Below are positions 7,546 to 14,985 of a stretch of DNA of 15,158 nt, in pieces. The translations under genes and the position numbers were made by a program. This DNA is from an uncultured Micrococcales bacterium (GTDB lineage Bacteria; Actinomycetota; Actinomycetes; Actinomycetales; Microbacteriaceae): assembly GCA_903927775.1 (NCBI GenBank), contig CAIYOE010000095.1, forward strand, positions 1 to 15,158, in the 5' to 3' direction. Every line of letters starts with the position of its first letter. Position 1 is the stretch's first letter. The notes beneath the pieces were generated by a model that made no database searches, was not told the origin of the DNA, and worked only from the letters and a program-made list of their open reading frames with translations.

Positions 7546-8139
7546 TTACGAAGAGCGGTTTGCTGTGCCGAGTGTGTGCGGCGCGTAGTTCAAAATTCTC
7601 CACCGGTCCGAATGAATCAGGCTACTCAAAGAGGCGTTTCCGAACCGTTCGCCTTCGAGCGGAAGGGTTTTGTCGCTTGCCAACCTGATTGCCTTGCGGA
7701 TAAAAGCGCCGTGCGAGACGGCAAGGACTCGTTGGCCAGGATAGGTATTTACAATGTGTTGAAGCAACAACGTAGCCCTGGAGGCTAGTTCTGGGATAGT
7801 CTCTCCGCCGGGAACTGCTGTTCCATCGGGGTAGCGTTCACGATACTCCCCGTAGGTTAGACCCTCGGCTTCACCGAACGCTCGCTCCACAAGCAGTTGC
7901 TCCACAACCGCCTCGGGAAATCCTGCAACCTCGGCGACGATTCTTGCGGTCTCCATGGCCCGACCCAAGGGTGAACTGAGCAAAACATCCCAGTCGCCCC
8001 GAAAAATGTGAGCACCCGCTTGCCGAGCCTGTTGAATCCCGTTTGTATTCAACGGAATGTCTGTGGTTCCTTGAAGCCGGAAGTCAATGTTCCAGTCGGT
8101 CTGGCCATGTCGCAACAGCCCTAGTATCGTGTTAGTCAA
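7546..8139 (-). CDS. Histidine phosphatase superfamily protein (phosphoglycerate mutase-like)
   Basis: The 197-residue protein carries LLRHGQTDWN at the N-terminus, with the phosphate-accepting His11. LSSPLGRAMETA follows, then the acid/base Glu85 in VERAFGEAEG, and the second core His143 in VSHGAFIR. This is the catalytic set of the cofactor-dependent phosphoglycerate mutase/phosphatase superfamily. At about 200 residues it is more likely a phosphatase (CobC- or GpmB-like) than the glycolytic mutase. The start is TTG at 8137-8139, with AGAGG 7 nt upstream; the open frame extends further only inside the sirtuin gene. The start overlaps the sirtuin stop by 8 nt, so the two are co-transcribed and probably coupled. 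The gene is convergent with the glycosyltransferase, with 38 nt between them and no clear terminator. Confidence 0.9.
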   Translation of the reverse strand: MTNTILGLLRHGQTDWNIDFRLQGTTDIPLNTNGIQQARQAGAHIFRGDWDVLLSSPLGRAMETARIVAEVAGFPEAVVEQLLVERAFGEAEGLTYGEYRERYPDGTAVPGGETIPELASRATLLLQHIVNTYPGQRVLAVSHGAFIRKAIRLASDKTLPLEGERFGNASLSSLIHSDRWRILNYAPHTLGTANRSS

Positions 8140-8983
8140 TGAGGAGCCTCTCCAGTGCCATCGAGGTATTCGCCTCGATCTTGGCGAAGGCGAATTCATC
8201 TCCCTTAGTGGGTCCAAGATTGACAATCACTATAGGTTTCTCGGCTTTTAGTGCTCGTCGGACAAACCGCATACCCGAATTCACTGCGAGTGAGGTTCCG
8301 GCTACTAACAAAGCCTGACTCGAATCCAAGAGATTGAAACATCTCTCGACCAAGTCGGCAGCCACCGACTCACCGAAAAACACCACATCGGGCTTTAGCA
8401 TGCCGCCGCAGGACGGGCAGAATGGAATTTTGAAATCCGCGGTCGCCTCAATTTCGGCGTCGCCATCCGGGGTGTACTCAATATTGGGATCAACAGATAC
8501 ATTCGGATTCAGGTCGCGCAGGATGAGGTCAACATCGGATCTGGATATTGCCTTTTTGCACAGCATGCAACGTACCTGGTCCAAGCGTCCGTGCAACTCA
8601 AATACATTTTTCGAGCCTGCCACTTGATGCAATCCGTCGACGTTCTGAGTCACGATTCCAGAAACATCACCCATTTTCTCGGCAAGCGCCAGAGCGAAGT
8701 GGCCTGCGTTTGGTTTGGCCAAATGAATACGTGACCAGCCCACGTAACTGCGAGCCCAGTAGCGTTGCTGCGCCAAAAAACTTCCCATGAAAGAATCAAA
8801 GGTCATGGGGTGCTGCTTGGTGGTGGTACCTTTTCCACGGTAATCCGGGATTCCCGAATCCGTGCTGATACCAGCTCCGGTTAGCACAGCTATAGACCTA
8901 CCCGCCAACTTTTGTCGCGCGTAATCGATGCCGTAAATGGCTGCTGCTGACAGTTCGGCTTCGATGGGGTTTTCTTGAGTCAT
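8132..8983 (-). CDS. Sir2-family NAD-dependent protein deacylase
   Basis: The 283-residue sirtuin has the NAD-binding GAGIS at 36-40, DSGIPDYRG, TQNVDGLH at 112-119 and the catalytic His131 in LHGR. The zinc site is complete: Cys139 and Cys142, then Cys189 and Cys192. GTSLAVNSG closes the NAD pocket. The enzyme removes acyl groups from lysine using NAD. The whole protein is accounted for by the catalytic domain, with no fused effector domain as in Sir2-based phage defence proteins, so it is most likely a CobB-like housekeeping deacylase. The ATG at 8981-8983 is preceded by TAAACT with 7 nt between, the same arrangement as metF. The gene is divergent from the methyltransferase gene and overlaps the downstream phosphatase gene. 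Confidence 0.94.
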   Translation of the reverse strand: MTQENPIEAELSAAAIYGIDYARQKLAGRSIAVLTGAGISTDSGIPDYRGKGTTTKQHPMTFDSFMGSFLAQQRYWARSYVGWSRIHLAKPNAGHFALALAEKMGDVSGIVTQNVDGLHQVAGSKNVFELHGRLDQVRCMLCKKAISRSDVDLILRDLNPNVSVDPNIEYTPDGDAEIEATADFKIPFCPSCGGMLKPDVVFFGESVAADLVERCFNLLDSSQALLVAGTSLAVNSGMRFVRRALKAEKPIVIVNLGPTKGDEFAFAKIEANTSMALERLLID

Positions 8984-8990
8984 TATTCCA

Positions 8991-8996
8991 AGTTTA
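8991..8996 (-). promoter_or_regulatory. Putative -10 box of the sirtuin-phosphatase operon
   Basis: On the minus strand TAAACT is followed by 7 nt and the sirtuin ATG, which predicts a leaderless message. A GGA also lies 4 nt before the ATG and could assist translation. No clear -35 box is seen. Confidence 0.5.
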
Positions 8997-9055
8997 ACGT
9001 CGGGTGATGTCCCGGCACCGTATGTGGGAATATTGAGCAGTTATCAGGAGAATAC

Positions 9056-10102
9056 GTGATCAAATATTTGGGCTCGAAGCGCACTCTCGTGCCTGTTTTG
9101 ACCAAACTGGCAGAGGCCAGCGGTGCTAGCACCAGCCTAGATTTGTTCACCGGAACCACAAGAGTGGCTCAGGCCTTCAAGCAAACCGGACACCGGGTCA
9201 CTGCCACCGACTTGGCCTCGTATTCGTTGGCTTTTGCAAAAACCTGGATTGAAATCGACGCATCGATGCAGGAGCACCGCGAGCTTGAAGACGCGCTAGA
9301 ACACCTAAACTCGCTGACGGGCGAGCCCGGTTACTTCACCAAGTCCTTCTGCGAGGATGCCCGTTACTTTCAACCCAAAAACGGTCAGAAGGTGGATTCC
9401 ATCCGGAATCAAATCGAAACCGATTACAAAGGCTCCTGGCTTTATTTTCCGCTTTTGACCAGCCTGATTCTGGCTGCCGATCGCGTAGACAGCACCACGG
9501 GAATTCAAATGGCTTTTCTAAAGCAGTGGTCTGCGCGAAGTCACGCGAATCTGGTGATGAAAGACCCGGGTTTGAAGGTGGGATCCGGAACCGCGCTTCA
9601 AGGGGACGCAGTAGAACTGGCAAGCACGCTTGCCCCTGTAGACCTCGCGTATTTGGATCCCCCCTACAATCAACACCGCTATTTTGCCAACTATCACGTC
9701 TGGGAGACCCTGGTTCGTTGGGATTCGCCTGAATCTTACGGGGTGGCGAATAAGCGCATCGATGTCCGCGACGACAACACCAAAAGCGCATTTAACTCTA
9801 AGAAAACCATGGCCAGTTCGCTGGCCAAAGTCATCGCTGATTTGAAGTGCGAAACCATGATATTGAGCTATAACAACGAATCCTGGCTAAGCCGCGATGA
9901 ACTTTTTGCGCTAGTCGAGACAAAGGGCAAGGTTGAGATTCTGGACTTTGATTTCAAACGCTATGTGGGAGCCCAGATTGGCGTCTATAACAAACTTGGA
10001 AAAAAGGTGGGGGAGCCTGGGCACTCTAGAAACATCGAGCACATAGTCTTGGCAGGCCCAAAACAAACTGTAGATAGGATGACGGCAGCGATTTTGGGCT
10101 GA
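9056..10102 (+). CDS. D12-class N6-adenine DNA methyltransferase, apparently solitary
   Basis: The 348-residue protein has the alpha-class motif order. Motif X is KYLGSKRTLVP at the N-terminus. Motif I is DLFTGTT at 29-34, which departs from the usual FxGxG. A long recognition region follows, then motif IV DPPY at 201-204 within LDPPYNQHRYFANYH, and ILSYNNE near 265. Such enzymes transfer methyl from S-adenosylmethionine to adenine N6 in a specific sequence. The target site cannot be deduced. No restriction endonuclease is adjacent on either side, so it may be an orphan regulatory or protective methylase. The start is GTG, with AGGAG 5 nt upstream. It is divergent from the sirtuin gene, 72 nt away, and ends 23 nt before a convergent membrane protein gene. 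Confidence 0.88.
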   Translation: MIKYLGSKRTLVPVLTKLAEASGASTSLDLFTGTTRVAQAFKQTGHRVTATDLASYSLAFAKTWIEIDASMQEHRELEDALEHLNSLTGEPGYFTKSFCEDARYFQPKNGQKVDSIRNQIETDYKGSWLYFPLLTSLILAADRVDSTTGIQMAFLKQWSARSHANLVMKDPGLKVGSGTALQGDAVELASTLAPVDLAYLDPPYNQHRYFANYHVWETLVRWDSPESYGVANKRIDVRDDNTKSAFNSKKTMASSLAKVIADLKCETMILSYNNESWLSRDELFALVETKGKVEILDFDFKRYVGAQIGVYNKLGKKVGEPGHSRNIEHIVLAGPKQTVDRMTAAILG

Positions 10103-10125
10103 CCAACCTGATCTTTAGCTGGTGG

Positions 10126-10752
10126 CTACTTTTTAGGCCCCGGATGCGCCTTCAGATTGATTTTTTGTTTTTTCTCGGGTTCCCTGATCCGACTCGCGTC
10201 AAAAGTCGCGTGACCTGCACCTACCAGTCCAAAGTAAAGTGGCTGCACTAATACGAAAGCCGCGGTTAGAGCCACCGGATCTTTGCCGAATCCCTGTGCC
10301 ACTCGGTGCGCTGATATCGCCGCCAAAATACCCAAGAGGATGATTGCGCCCTCGGGTACCACTGTGCTTAGTGTGTCCCAAAGAAAACCAAACGGCCCAG
10401 GTGTCGAGCCAAAGTTGAAAGCTGCCGTCCAGTCGCCGGTCACTCCTAGGACCTGAATGCGCTGGATTAACTTGTCGATAGTTACCGGCAACTCCAGAAT
10501 TGACGCCAACTCGAAAGCGCCAAAGAGGCCAAGCAAACTCCAGTAGCCGCTCTTTCCGGCCAGTTTAAAAAAGTCCCATAGTTGATAAACAGGCACCCAG
10601 GCTCGCCAGACGGGAATTCCCACCTTTGAATAGACACGCGAGATCATGGCCGAATTCAAAACAAAGAAAACAAAATAGCCACCGATGATCACCTCGACGA
10701 CCACAACAGAAAGATTTAGAACGCCGTCGACAGTGGAAAAGTCCAGATTCAC
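10126..10752 (-). CDS. Small integral membrane protein, DUF5684-like
   Basis: The 208-residue protein has about four membrane segments: residues 14-33, 70-88, 131-148 and 159-179. It ends in a lysine-rich cytoplasmic tail (EPEKKQKINLK). A conserved-looking loop after helix 1 reads VWRAWVPVYQLWDFFKLAG, and helix 4 is preceded by AQGFGKD. Both resemble the uncharacterised DUF5684 family, in which W-x-A-x-x-P-x-Y and a later FGK segment recur; this match is from memory and is moderate. The function is unknown. The frame stays open to a TTG at 10791 and an ATG at 10776-10778. I choose the GTG at 10750-10752 because AGAGGGGG lies 4 nt upstream and a TATAAA -10 box lies at 10783-10788, so the longer starts would be at or before the transcript start. 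It is downstream of the GH31 gene on the same strand. Confidence 0.75.
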   Translation of the reverse strand: MNLDFSTVDGVLNLSVVVVEVIIGGYFVFFVLNSAMISRVYSKVGIPVWRAWVPVYQLWDFFKLAGKSGYWSLLGLFGAFELASILELPVTIDKLIQRIQVLGVTGDWTAAFNFGSTPGPFGFLWDTLSTVVPEGAIILLGILAAISAHRVAQGFGKDPVALTAAFVLVQPLYFGLVGAGHATFDASRIREPEKKQKINLKAHPGPKK

Positions 10753-10782
10753 AGCGCCCCCTCTCAGTTGTTTAGGCATCGA

Positions 10783-10788
10783 TTTATA
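10783..10788 (-). promoter_or_regulatory. Putative -10 box of the DUF5684-like gene
   Basis: TATAAA on the minus strand lies about 30 nt before the chosen GTG start, leaving a leader of roughly 24 nt that contains the AGAGGGGG ribosome site at 10757-10764. The -35 region (around CCCCAA) does not match the consensus. Confidence 0.4.
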
Positions 10789-10851
10789 CAAGCCTAAGTT
10801 GGTTTTGGGGCCTCGAACGAGGTCAGACCAGAAATGAACCTAATTCTTTTC

Positions 10852-13245
10852 CTAGTCGAGTTCCAAAGCGAACTCGAAATCCTGTCCGGAGTTATCCAAA
10901 ACGACCGACGACAATGCTTTTCCGGATCCGGTCACAAAGTTCAGTCTCAATCGCTTGCGCGCAAAGGCAGGGAATCCGGCGCCAGATGACTTGCCTCGCA
11001 GTTTGAGGGAGCTTGATAAACGGACAAGTTCTACTTCGGTAACGACTTTTTCACCACGCAACGCACCAAACGTGAGCCCGTCATCTTCCTGGAACCAGGA
11101 TTCGACTCGGCAATCAATGGACGGCACGAATACACGCAACTCGATTTCTTCTGGGTAATGGTCCGCAGTCGTCAGTGGTGCACCTTGCCACAGAGGTATT
11201 ACCGAGCCAGCCTTGACGAAAACCGGGATGTGCCCGGAAGGCGCCGAAACTCGGAGACGCTCTCCCGACGAAACCAAACTTTCGCCCAGGTGCCAGTCAA
11301 ACCATTCACCGGCGGGTAGGTAAACGCCACGCTCGATCGCTTTGGGTTCTGTGATTGGCGCGACCAGAATCTGGTCCCCAAGTAGGTACTGGTCATCGGT
11401 TTCTTTCACATCCGAGTCGTACTGGTAATCGAAAATAAGCGGTCGCTGAATTGGCGCACCGGTAACGCTGGCTTTCACGAATGCGCTGTAAAGGTAAGGC
11501 ATCAGTTGATAGCGCAGGTTAACTGCGCTTCGGTAAATCTCTAGAACCTCCGGCCCAAAAGACCATGGGTACTGATCGATTTGGCCGGCTACGTTGTGAT
11601 TTCTGGCAAATGGGGTCAGCGCCCCGTATTGAATCCAGCGAGCAAGAAGCTCTGGGTTGCTGTCCTCTCCAAAACCACCGATGTCGGCACCCACAAACGA
11701 TTGTCCACTGATAGATAGGCCGCTTCCCATGGGAATACTCAGCCAAAGGTGATCCCAACGCGACATGTTGTCACCCAGCCAGTTGGCCGCGTAGCGCTGG
11801 ATGCCGGGGGAGCCCGCACGCGAGAGCACGAAAGTACGCAACTCCGGCATGGATTTCCTAAGGCCCTGGACTGTTCCCATAGCCATTAGAAGAGCGTAGG
11901 CGTTGTGATACCGCTCGTGATTGAACTCGCCATTTCCAAAGCGCATTCTCTCGGCAGGAATATCGCCCGTGGCTGGCTCGTTCATGTCATTCCAGATTCC
12001 AGCCAAACCGCTCTGAACATGCTTTGCGTTAAGGTCACCCCACCAGTCACGAGCCTCTGCATTCACAAAGTCAGGGAAAGCTGTGTTTCCGGGCCAAACC
12101 TGACCGATGTAAATGTCTCCGCCCTCGGTTTTACAGAACACATCACGAGCCAGGCCAGAATCGAAGACCTCATATCCAGGGTCAAACTTTACCCCTGGGT
12201 CAATAATGGTAACCACCCGAATGCCCTCGCTTTTGAGTTGCTCCAGCATGGCCTCCGGGCTCGGGAATAACCCTTCGTTCCAAGTGAACACGCGGTAGCC
12301 ATCCATGTAGTCAATGTCTAGCCAGAGAACATCCACAGGAATCTGCAGGTCTCGATACTTGGCAGCCAGGGCCAAGGTCTGCTCTTGGCTGTACTGGTGC
12401 CAACGGCACTGGTGGTGACCCAAGGCCCAGATTGGCGGAAGTGGGGTACGGCCGGTTAGCCAGGTGTAATCCCGCAAAATCGAGGCCATCGATGGTCCAG
12501 CGAAGATGTACTCGGTGTACTGGCCACCCTCAAACTTGATTCGGTAGTGATCCGCCGGCCTGAAATCGTAATAGCCTCGGTAACCGTTGTCGATAAACGA
12601 ACCGGCCATTTGTCCGGTTTGGGAGTCCTGGTGATAGTAAAACGGGATCGAAACGTAGTACGGATCAAACTCAATAGAGGTGTTGTCGGCCCGTGGATCG
12701 GTTCCTGGCAGGACCTTGGTGAACTCTCCGCTGGCCGTGGGGTTTAGGACATCTACGTTCCAAAGGGTGAAATCCCGGCCACGCCTGTCGAAGCCACCGG
12801 TTTTTTCACCCAGACCGTAAATGGAATCTTCAGCACCCGCCCAACGACTAAGTTCAAAGGCGTCGTTTAAAGTTGCGTAACCTGCGGTGTCTGGCGCCTT
12901 ACGAAAGACCACGGAGCCGTCGGTTCGGTAAACATCGATGGAAAAATCTTGCAGCTCAAGGACCAGTTTTAGGTCCGCGGTGACCAACAAAGCCTGGGAA
13001 TCGGTCTCCTCAAGGGTGAACGAACTGTCCAGGTTGAGTTCCGATGCTTGGGCCAGAGGGTCTATTTCGAGGGCATAACTCGGGGCCTCATCGAAAACAC
13101 CGCCTCGACTAATTTTGATTCGAAGCAGATCGGATTTGATCACATCGATGCGGAGTTTTTCGTGACCGAGGTTGGCTTGAAGGCCGTTTGGGGTTTGGGC
13201 CAGATTAGTTACCGAGCGAAGGGCAATCATCGAAGATTTCTGCAT
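10852..13245 (-). CDS. GH31 alpha-glucosidase, cytoplasmic
   Basis: The 797-residue glycoside hydrolase family 31 enzyme shows a beta-sandwich N-domain ending near GLGEKTGGFDRRG. The (beta/alpha)8 barrel follows with VLWLDIDYMDGY, the catalytic nucleophile Asp420 in GIWNDMNEP and the acid/base Asp492 in LGDNMSRW, then GADIGGF. C-terminal beta domains close the protein. It should release glucose from the non-reducing end of alpha-linked oligosaccharides by a retaining mechanism. Xylosidase activity is possible but not indicated. There is no signal peptide, so it acts on imported or internal sugars, yet no transporter lies nearby. The frame extends to a TTG at 13254; I choose the ATG at 13243-13245 because TAGCAT lies 8 nt upstream, as in leaderless promoters, and the TTG overlaps that box. 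It follows cysE by 50 nt on the same strand but appears to have its own promoter. Confidence 0.93.
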   Translation of the reverse strand: MQKSSMIALRSVTNLAQTPNGLQANLGHEKLRIDVIKSDLLRIKISRGGVFDEAPSYALEIDPLAQASELNLDSSFTLEETDSQALLVTADLKLVLELQDFSIDVYRTDGSVVFRKAPDTAGYATLNDAFELSRWAGAEDSIYGLGEKTGGFDRRGRDFTLWNVDVLNPTASGEFTKVLPGTDPRADNTSIEFDPYYVSIPFYYHQDSQTGQMAGSFIDNGYRGYYDFRPADHYRIKFEGGQYTEYIFAGPSMASILRDYTWLTGRTPLPPIWALGHHQCRWHQYSQEQTLALAAKYRDLQIPVDVLWLDIDYMDGYRVFTWNEGLFPSPEAMLEQLKSEGIRVVTIIDPGVKFDPGYEVFDSGLARDVFCKTEGGDIYIGQVWPGNTAFPDFVNAEARDWWGDLNAKHVQSGLAGIWNDMNEPATGDIPAERMRFGNGEFNHERYHNAYALLMAMGTVQGLRKSMPELRTFVLSRAGSPGIQRYAANWLGDNMSRWDHLWLSIPMGSGLSISGQSFVGADIGGFGEDSNPELLARWIQYGALTPFARNHNVAGQIDQYPWSFGPEVLEIYRSAVNLRYQLMPYLYSAFVKASVTGAPIQRPLIFDYQYDSDVKETDDQYLLGDQILVAPITEPKAIERGVYLPAGEWFDWHLGESLVSSGERLRVSAPSGHIPVFVKAGSVIPLWQGAPLTTADHYPEEIELRVFVPSIDCRVESWFQEDDGLTFGALRGEKVVTEVELVRLSSSLKLRGKSSGAGFPAFARKRLRLNFVTGSGKALSSVVLDNSGQDFEFALELD

Positions 13246-13253
13246 ATCACCCA

Positions 13254-13259
13254 ATGCTA
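13254..13259 (-). promoter_or_regulatory. Putative -10 box of the GH31 gene
   Basis: TAGCAT on the minus strand is followed by 8 nt, including GGTGA, and then ATG. It lies in the 50-nt gap after cysE, supporting separate transcription. Confidence 0.4.
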
Positions 13260-13270
13260 GGGGAGCGATC

Positions 13271-13284
13271 AGCGAATAAACGCT
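13271..13284. promoter_or_regulatory. Possible operator upstream of the GH31 gene
   Basis: AGCG, a 6-nt AT-rich centre and CGCT form a 14-bp dyad just upstream of, and overlapping, the expected -35 position of the GH31 promoter. Many sugar-responsive LacI-type repressors bind short CG-centred dyads, but the spacing here differs from the common AGCGCT core. No regulator gene is in the window. This is suggestive only. Confidence 0.25.
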
Positions 13285-13295
13285 TACTAATAAAC

Positions 13296-13835
13296 CTAGA
13301 TCGTGTAAGTGTCGTCGGTCTTTGGAGCCCTGCTGCGGATCTGATTTGTACCCACAACAATTGAGTTGGCAGGAACCGCTTTAGTCACTACCGCGTTTGC
13401 CCCGATCGAAGAGCCGTTTCCAACTGAAATATTGCCGATTACCTTGGCTCCCGCGCCTAAAACAACGTGGTTGCCAATCGTTGGGTGCCGCTTTTCTTTT
13501 GTGTTCTGGTTGCCACCCAGCGTGACCTGGTGATAGACCAGAACGTCGTCGCCTATTACGGCAGTCGCGCCTATTACAACGCCATTTCCGTGATCGATGA
13601 CAAAGCGCCGGCCAATTTTTGCGGCTGGATGAATCTCGATTCCGCTCCAAAGCTTGGCCCAGTTACTGACCAATCTAGCCAAGGTGAAAAACTTACCGCT
13701 CCAGAGTTTGTGGGCAACCCGGTAGCACCAAACTGCATGAATACCCTGGGTAGTCAAAATCAACTCGAACCCGTTGCGGGCAGCTGGATCGAGGGCTAAA
13801 CCGGTGCGAATGTCTTCGGAAATTCTTTTTAGCAT
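13296..13835 (-). CDS. cysE: Serine O-acetyltransferase (short form)
   Basis: The 179-residue protein transfers acetyl from acetyl-CoA to L-serine, making the O-acetylserine used by CysK. The helical N-part has [10 protein letters not shown] with the catalytic-type Asp16 in [17 protein letters not shown] follows, then left-handed beta-helix hexapeptide repeats from about residue 65, with [10 protein letters not shown] containing the catalytic-type His82 and VTLGGN after it. It is the short SAT form without the long N-terminal domain of the enterobacterial enzyme. The last residues are TYTI: a C-terminal Ile is the feature that inserts into the CysK active site to form the cysteine synthase complex. 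The ATG at 13833-13835 is preceded by CAAACT with 8 nt between, a weak leaderless-type promoter. It is 69 nt downstream of cysK, with a terminator between them. Confidence 0.94.
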   Translation of the reverse strand: MLKRISEDIRTGLALDPAARNGFELILTTQGIHAVWCYRVAHKLWSGKFFTLARLVSNWAKLWSGIEIHPAAKIGRRFVIDHGNGVVIGATAVIGDDVLVYHQVTLGGNQNTKEKRHPTIGNHVVLGAGAKVIGNISVGNGSSIGANAVVTKAVPANSIVVGTNQIRSRAPKTDDTYTI

Positions 13836-13869
13836 GTCCCACTAGTTTGCCAGACTGTGTCTCGAATAA

Positions 13870-13897
13870 AAAAGAGGCACCTTGCGGTGCCTCTTTT
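13870..13897 (-). terminator. Intrinsic terminator after cysK
   Basis: A perfect 12-bp stem (13870-13881 with 13886-13897) has a 4-nt loop that reads GCAA on the minus strand, a stable GNRA tetraloop. On the minus strand it is followed by a run of six T. It sits between the cysK stop and the cysE start, so it should end most cysK transcripts before cysE. The plus-strand side has only four T and no gene that needs it. Confidence 0.9.
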
Positions 13898-13904
13898 ACG
13901 CAAG

Positions 13905-14849
13905 TTACTTTGCGGTGTACTGGTCGGTCAAATCCTTGTATAGCAAGCTAGACAGGTATCTCTCACCAAATGATGGAATGATGACCACAATGTTCTTGCC
14001 GGCGAACTCAGGACGCTTAGACACTTCGTTGGCAGCCCAAATCGCAGATCCAGACGAAATTCCAACCAAAAGGCCTTCCTCGGCGGCTGCGCGACGAGCC
14101 CAGGCAAAAGAGGTCTCGTTCACCGCATCGAACACTTCGTCGTAAACGGTGGTGTCCAGAATGCTAGGCACAAAGTTTGGACCGATTCCTGCTAGCGGGT
14201 GAGCACCAGGGGCACCACCAGACAGCAGTGGAGATGCGGCTGGCTCAACCACAAAAACCTTGATGTCGGGGTTGTATTCCTTTAGACGACGGCCGGTACC
14301 GGTAACGGTTCCGCCAGTTCCAGAGCCGGCAACCAGTGCGGCGACATCGCCGTTTAGGTCTCGCCAGATTTCCTCACCTGTGGTTTCGAAGTGGATCTTT
14401 GGACCGGCAGGGTTATCGAACTGACGCACCAAAACTGCGCCTTCGATTTCCTTTCCCAGTTCCTCGGCCTTGGCAACAGAACCTTTCATGCCTTCAGGTC
14501 CGGGGGTCAAAACAAGCTCGGCTCCGTAGGCGCGGAGTAAGACCTTACGCTCGGTGCTCATGGTCTCTGGCATGGTCAAGATAACGCGGTAGCCACGGGC
14601 GGCACCAACAAGCGCAAGACCGATTCCGGTGTTACCGCTAGTGGCCTCGATGATGGTGCCCCCGGGCTTGAGTTCACCAGAGGCCTCCGCGGCATCAACC
14701 ATGGCAATTGCAAGGCGATCTTTCACCGAAGAAGAGGGGTTGTAAAACTCGAGTTTGGCGTAAACGTTTGCCTGGCCCTCGATGATTCGGTTGAGGCGAA
14801 CCAACGGAGTGTTTCCGAAAGCCTCGGTGATGTTGTTGTAAATAGCCAT
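13905..14849 (-). CDS. cysK: Cysteine synthase A (O-acetylserine sulfhydrylase)
   Basis: The 314-residue PLP enzyme converts O-acetylserine and sulfide to cysteine. The PLP lysine is Lys43 in PSSSVKDR. The substrate-binding loop is TSGNTG at 70-75, the phosphate-binding loop is GSGTGGT, and GISSGSA is the C-terminal cofactor segment. GNTPLVRL at 12-19 opens the fold. The length and layout are typical of CysK. An in-frame ATG lies 18 nt earlier at 14865-14867; I chose the ATG at 14847-14849 because AAGGGG lies 6 nt upstream of it and MAIYNNITEAFGNTPL is the usual N-terminus. It is followed by a terminator and then cysE, which makes its substrate. Confidence 0.97.
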   Translation of the reverse strand: MAIYNNITEAFGNTPLVRLNRIIEGQANVYAKLEFYNPSSSVKDRLAIAMVDAAEASGELKPGGTIIEATSGNTGIGLALVGAARGYRVILTMPETMSTERKVLLRAYGAELVLTPGPEGMKGSVAKAEELGKEIEGAVLVRQFDNPAGPKIHFETTGEEIWRDLNGDVAALVAGSGTGGTVTGTGRRLKEYNPDIKVFVVEPAASPLLSGGAPGAHPLAGIGPNFVPSILDTTVYDEVFDAVNETSFAWARRAAAEEGLLVGISSGSAIWAANEVSKRPEFAGKNIVVIIPSFGERYLSSLLYKDLTDQYTAK

Positions 14850-14879
14850 TGGAGACCCCTTGTTCATACGGACTCCAAA

Positions 14880-14885
14880 AGTTTA
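14880..14885 (-). promoter_or_regulatory. Putative -10 box of cysK
   Basis: TAAACT on the minus strand would give a leader of about 24 nt carrying the AAGGGG ribosome site at 14856-14861. The same hexamer is used by metF and the sirtuin gene, but here it is too far from the start for leaderless initiation. The -35 is not clear. I see no T-box or SAM riboswitch in the 136 nt between cysK and the next gene. Confidence 0.45.
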
Positions 14886-14985
14886 TCCAAGCGTCTAAAG
14901 CTAGGGATTTTGTTGCGTTTGATTACAGCGTTAAGTTACGTAGTGGATACTGACTGAACCAAAACGAACTCAGATTGGAAAACCA

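Noticed and set aside
8132..8983. Sirtuin as part of a Sir2-based anti-phage system
   Set aside because: The protein is a single zinc-bearing catalytic domain, co-operonic with a phosphatase, with no SLOG, nuclease or Argonaute partner.
10103..10137. ACCA/TGGT dyad followed by CTTTTT after the methyltransferase gene
   Set aside because: The stem has a mismatch, a 10-nt loop and an interrupted link to the T-run, and it overlaps the end of the convergent gene; not convincing.
10811..10822. CCTCG-AA-CGAGG inverted repeat downstream of the GH31 gene
   Set aside because: The stem is only 5 bp with a 2-nt centre and no T-run on either strand, so it is not a credible terminator.
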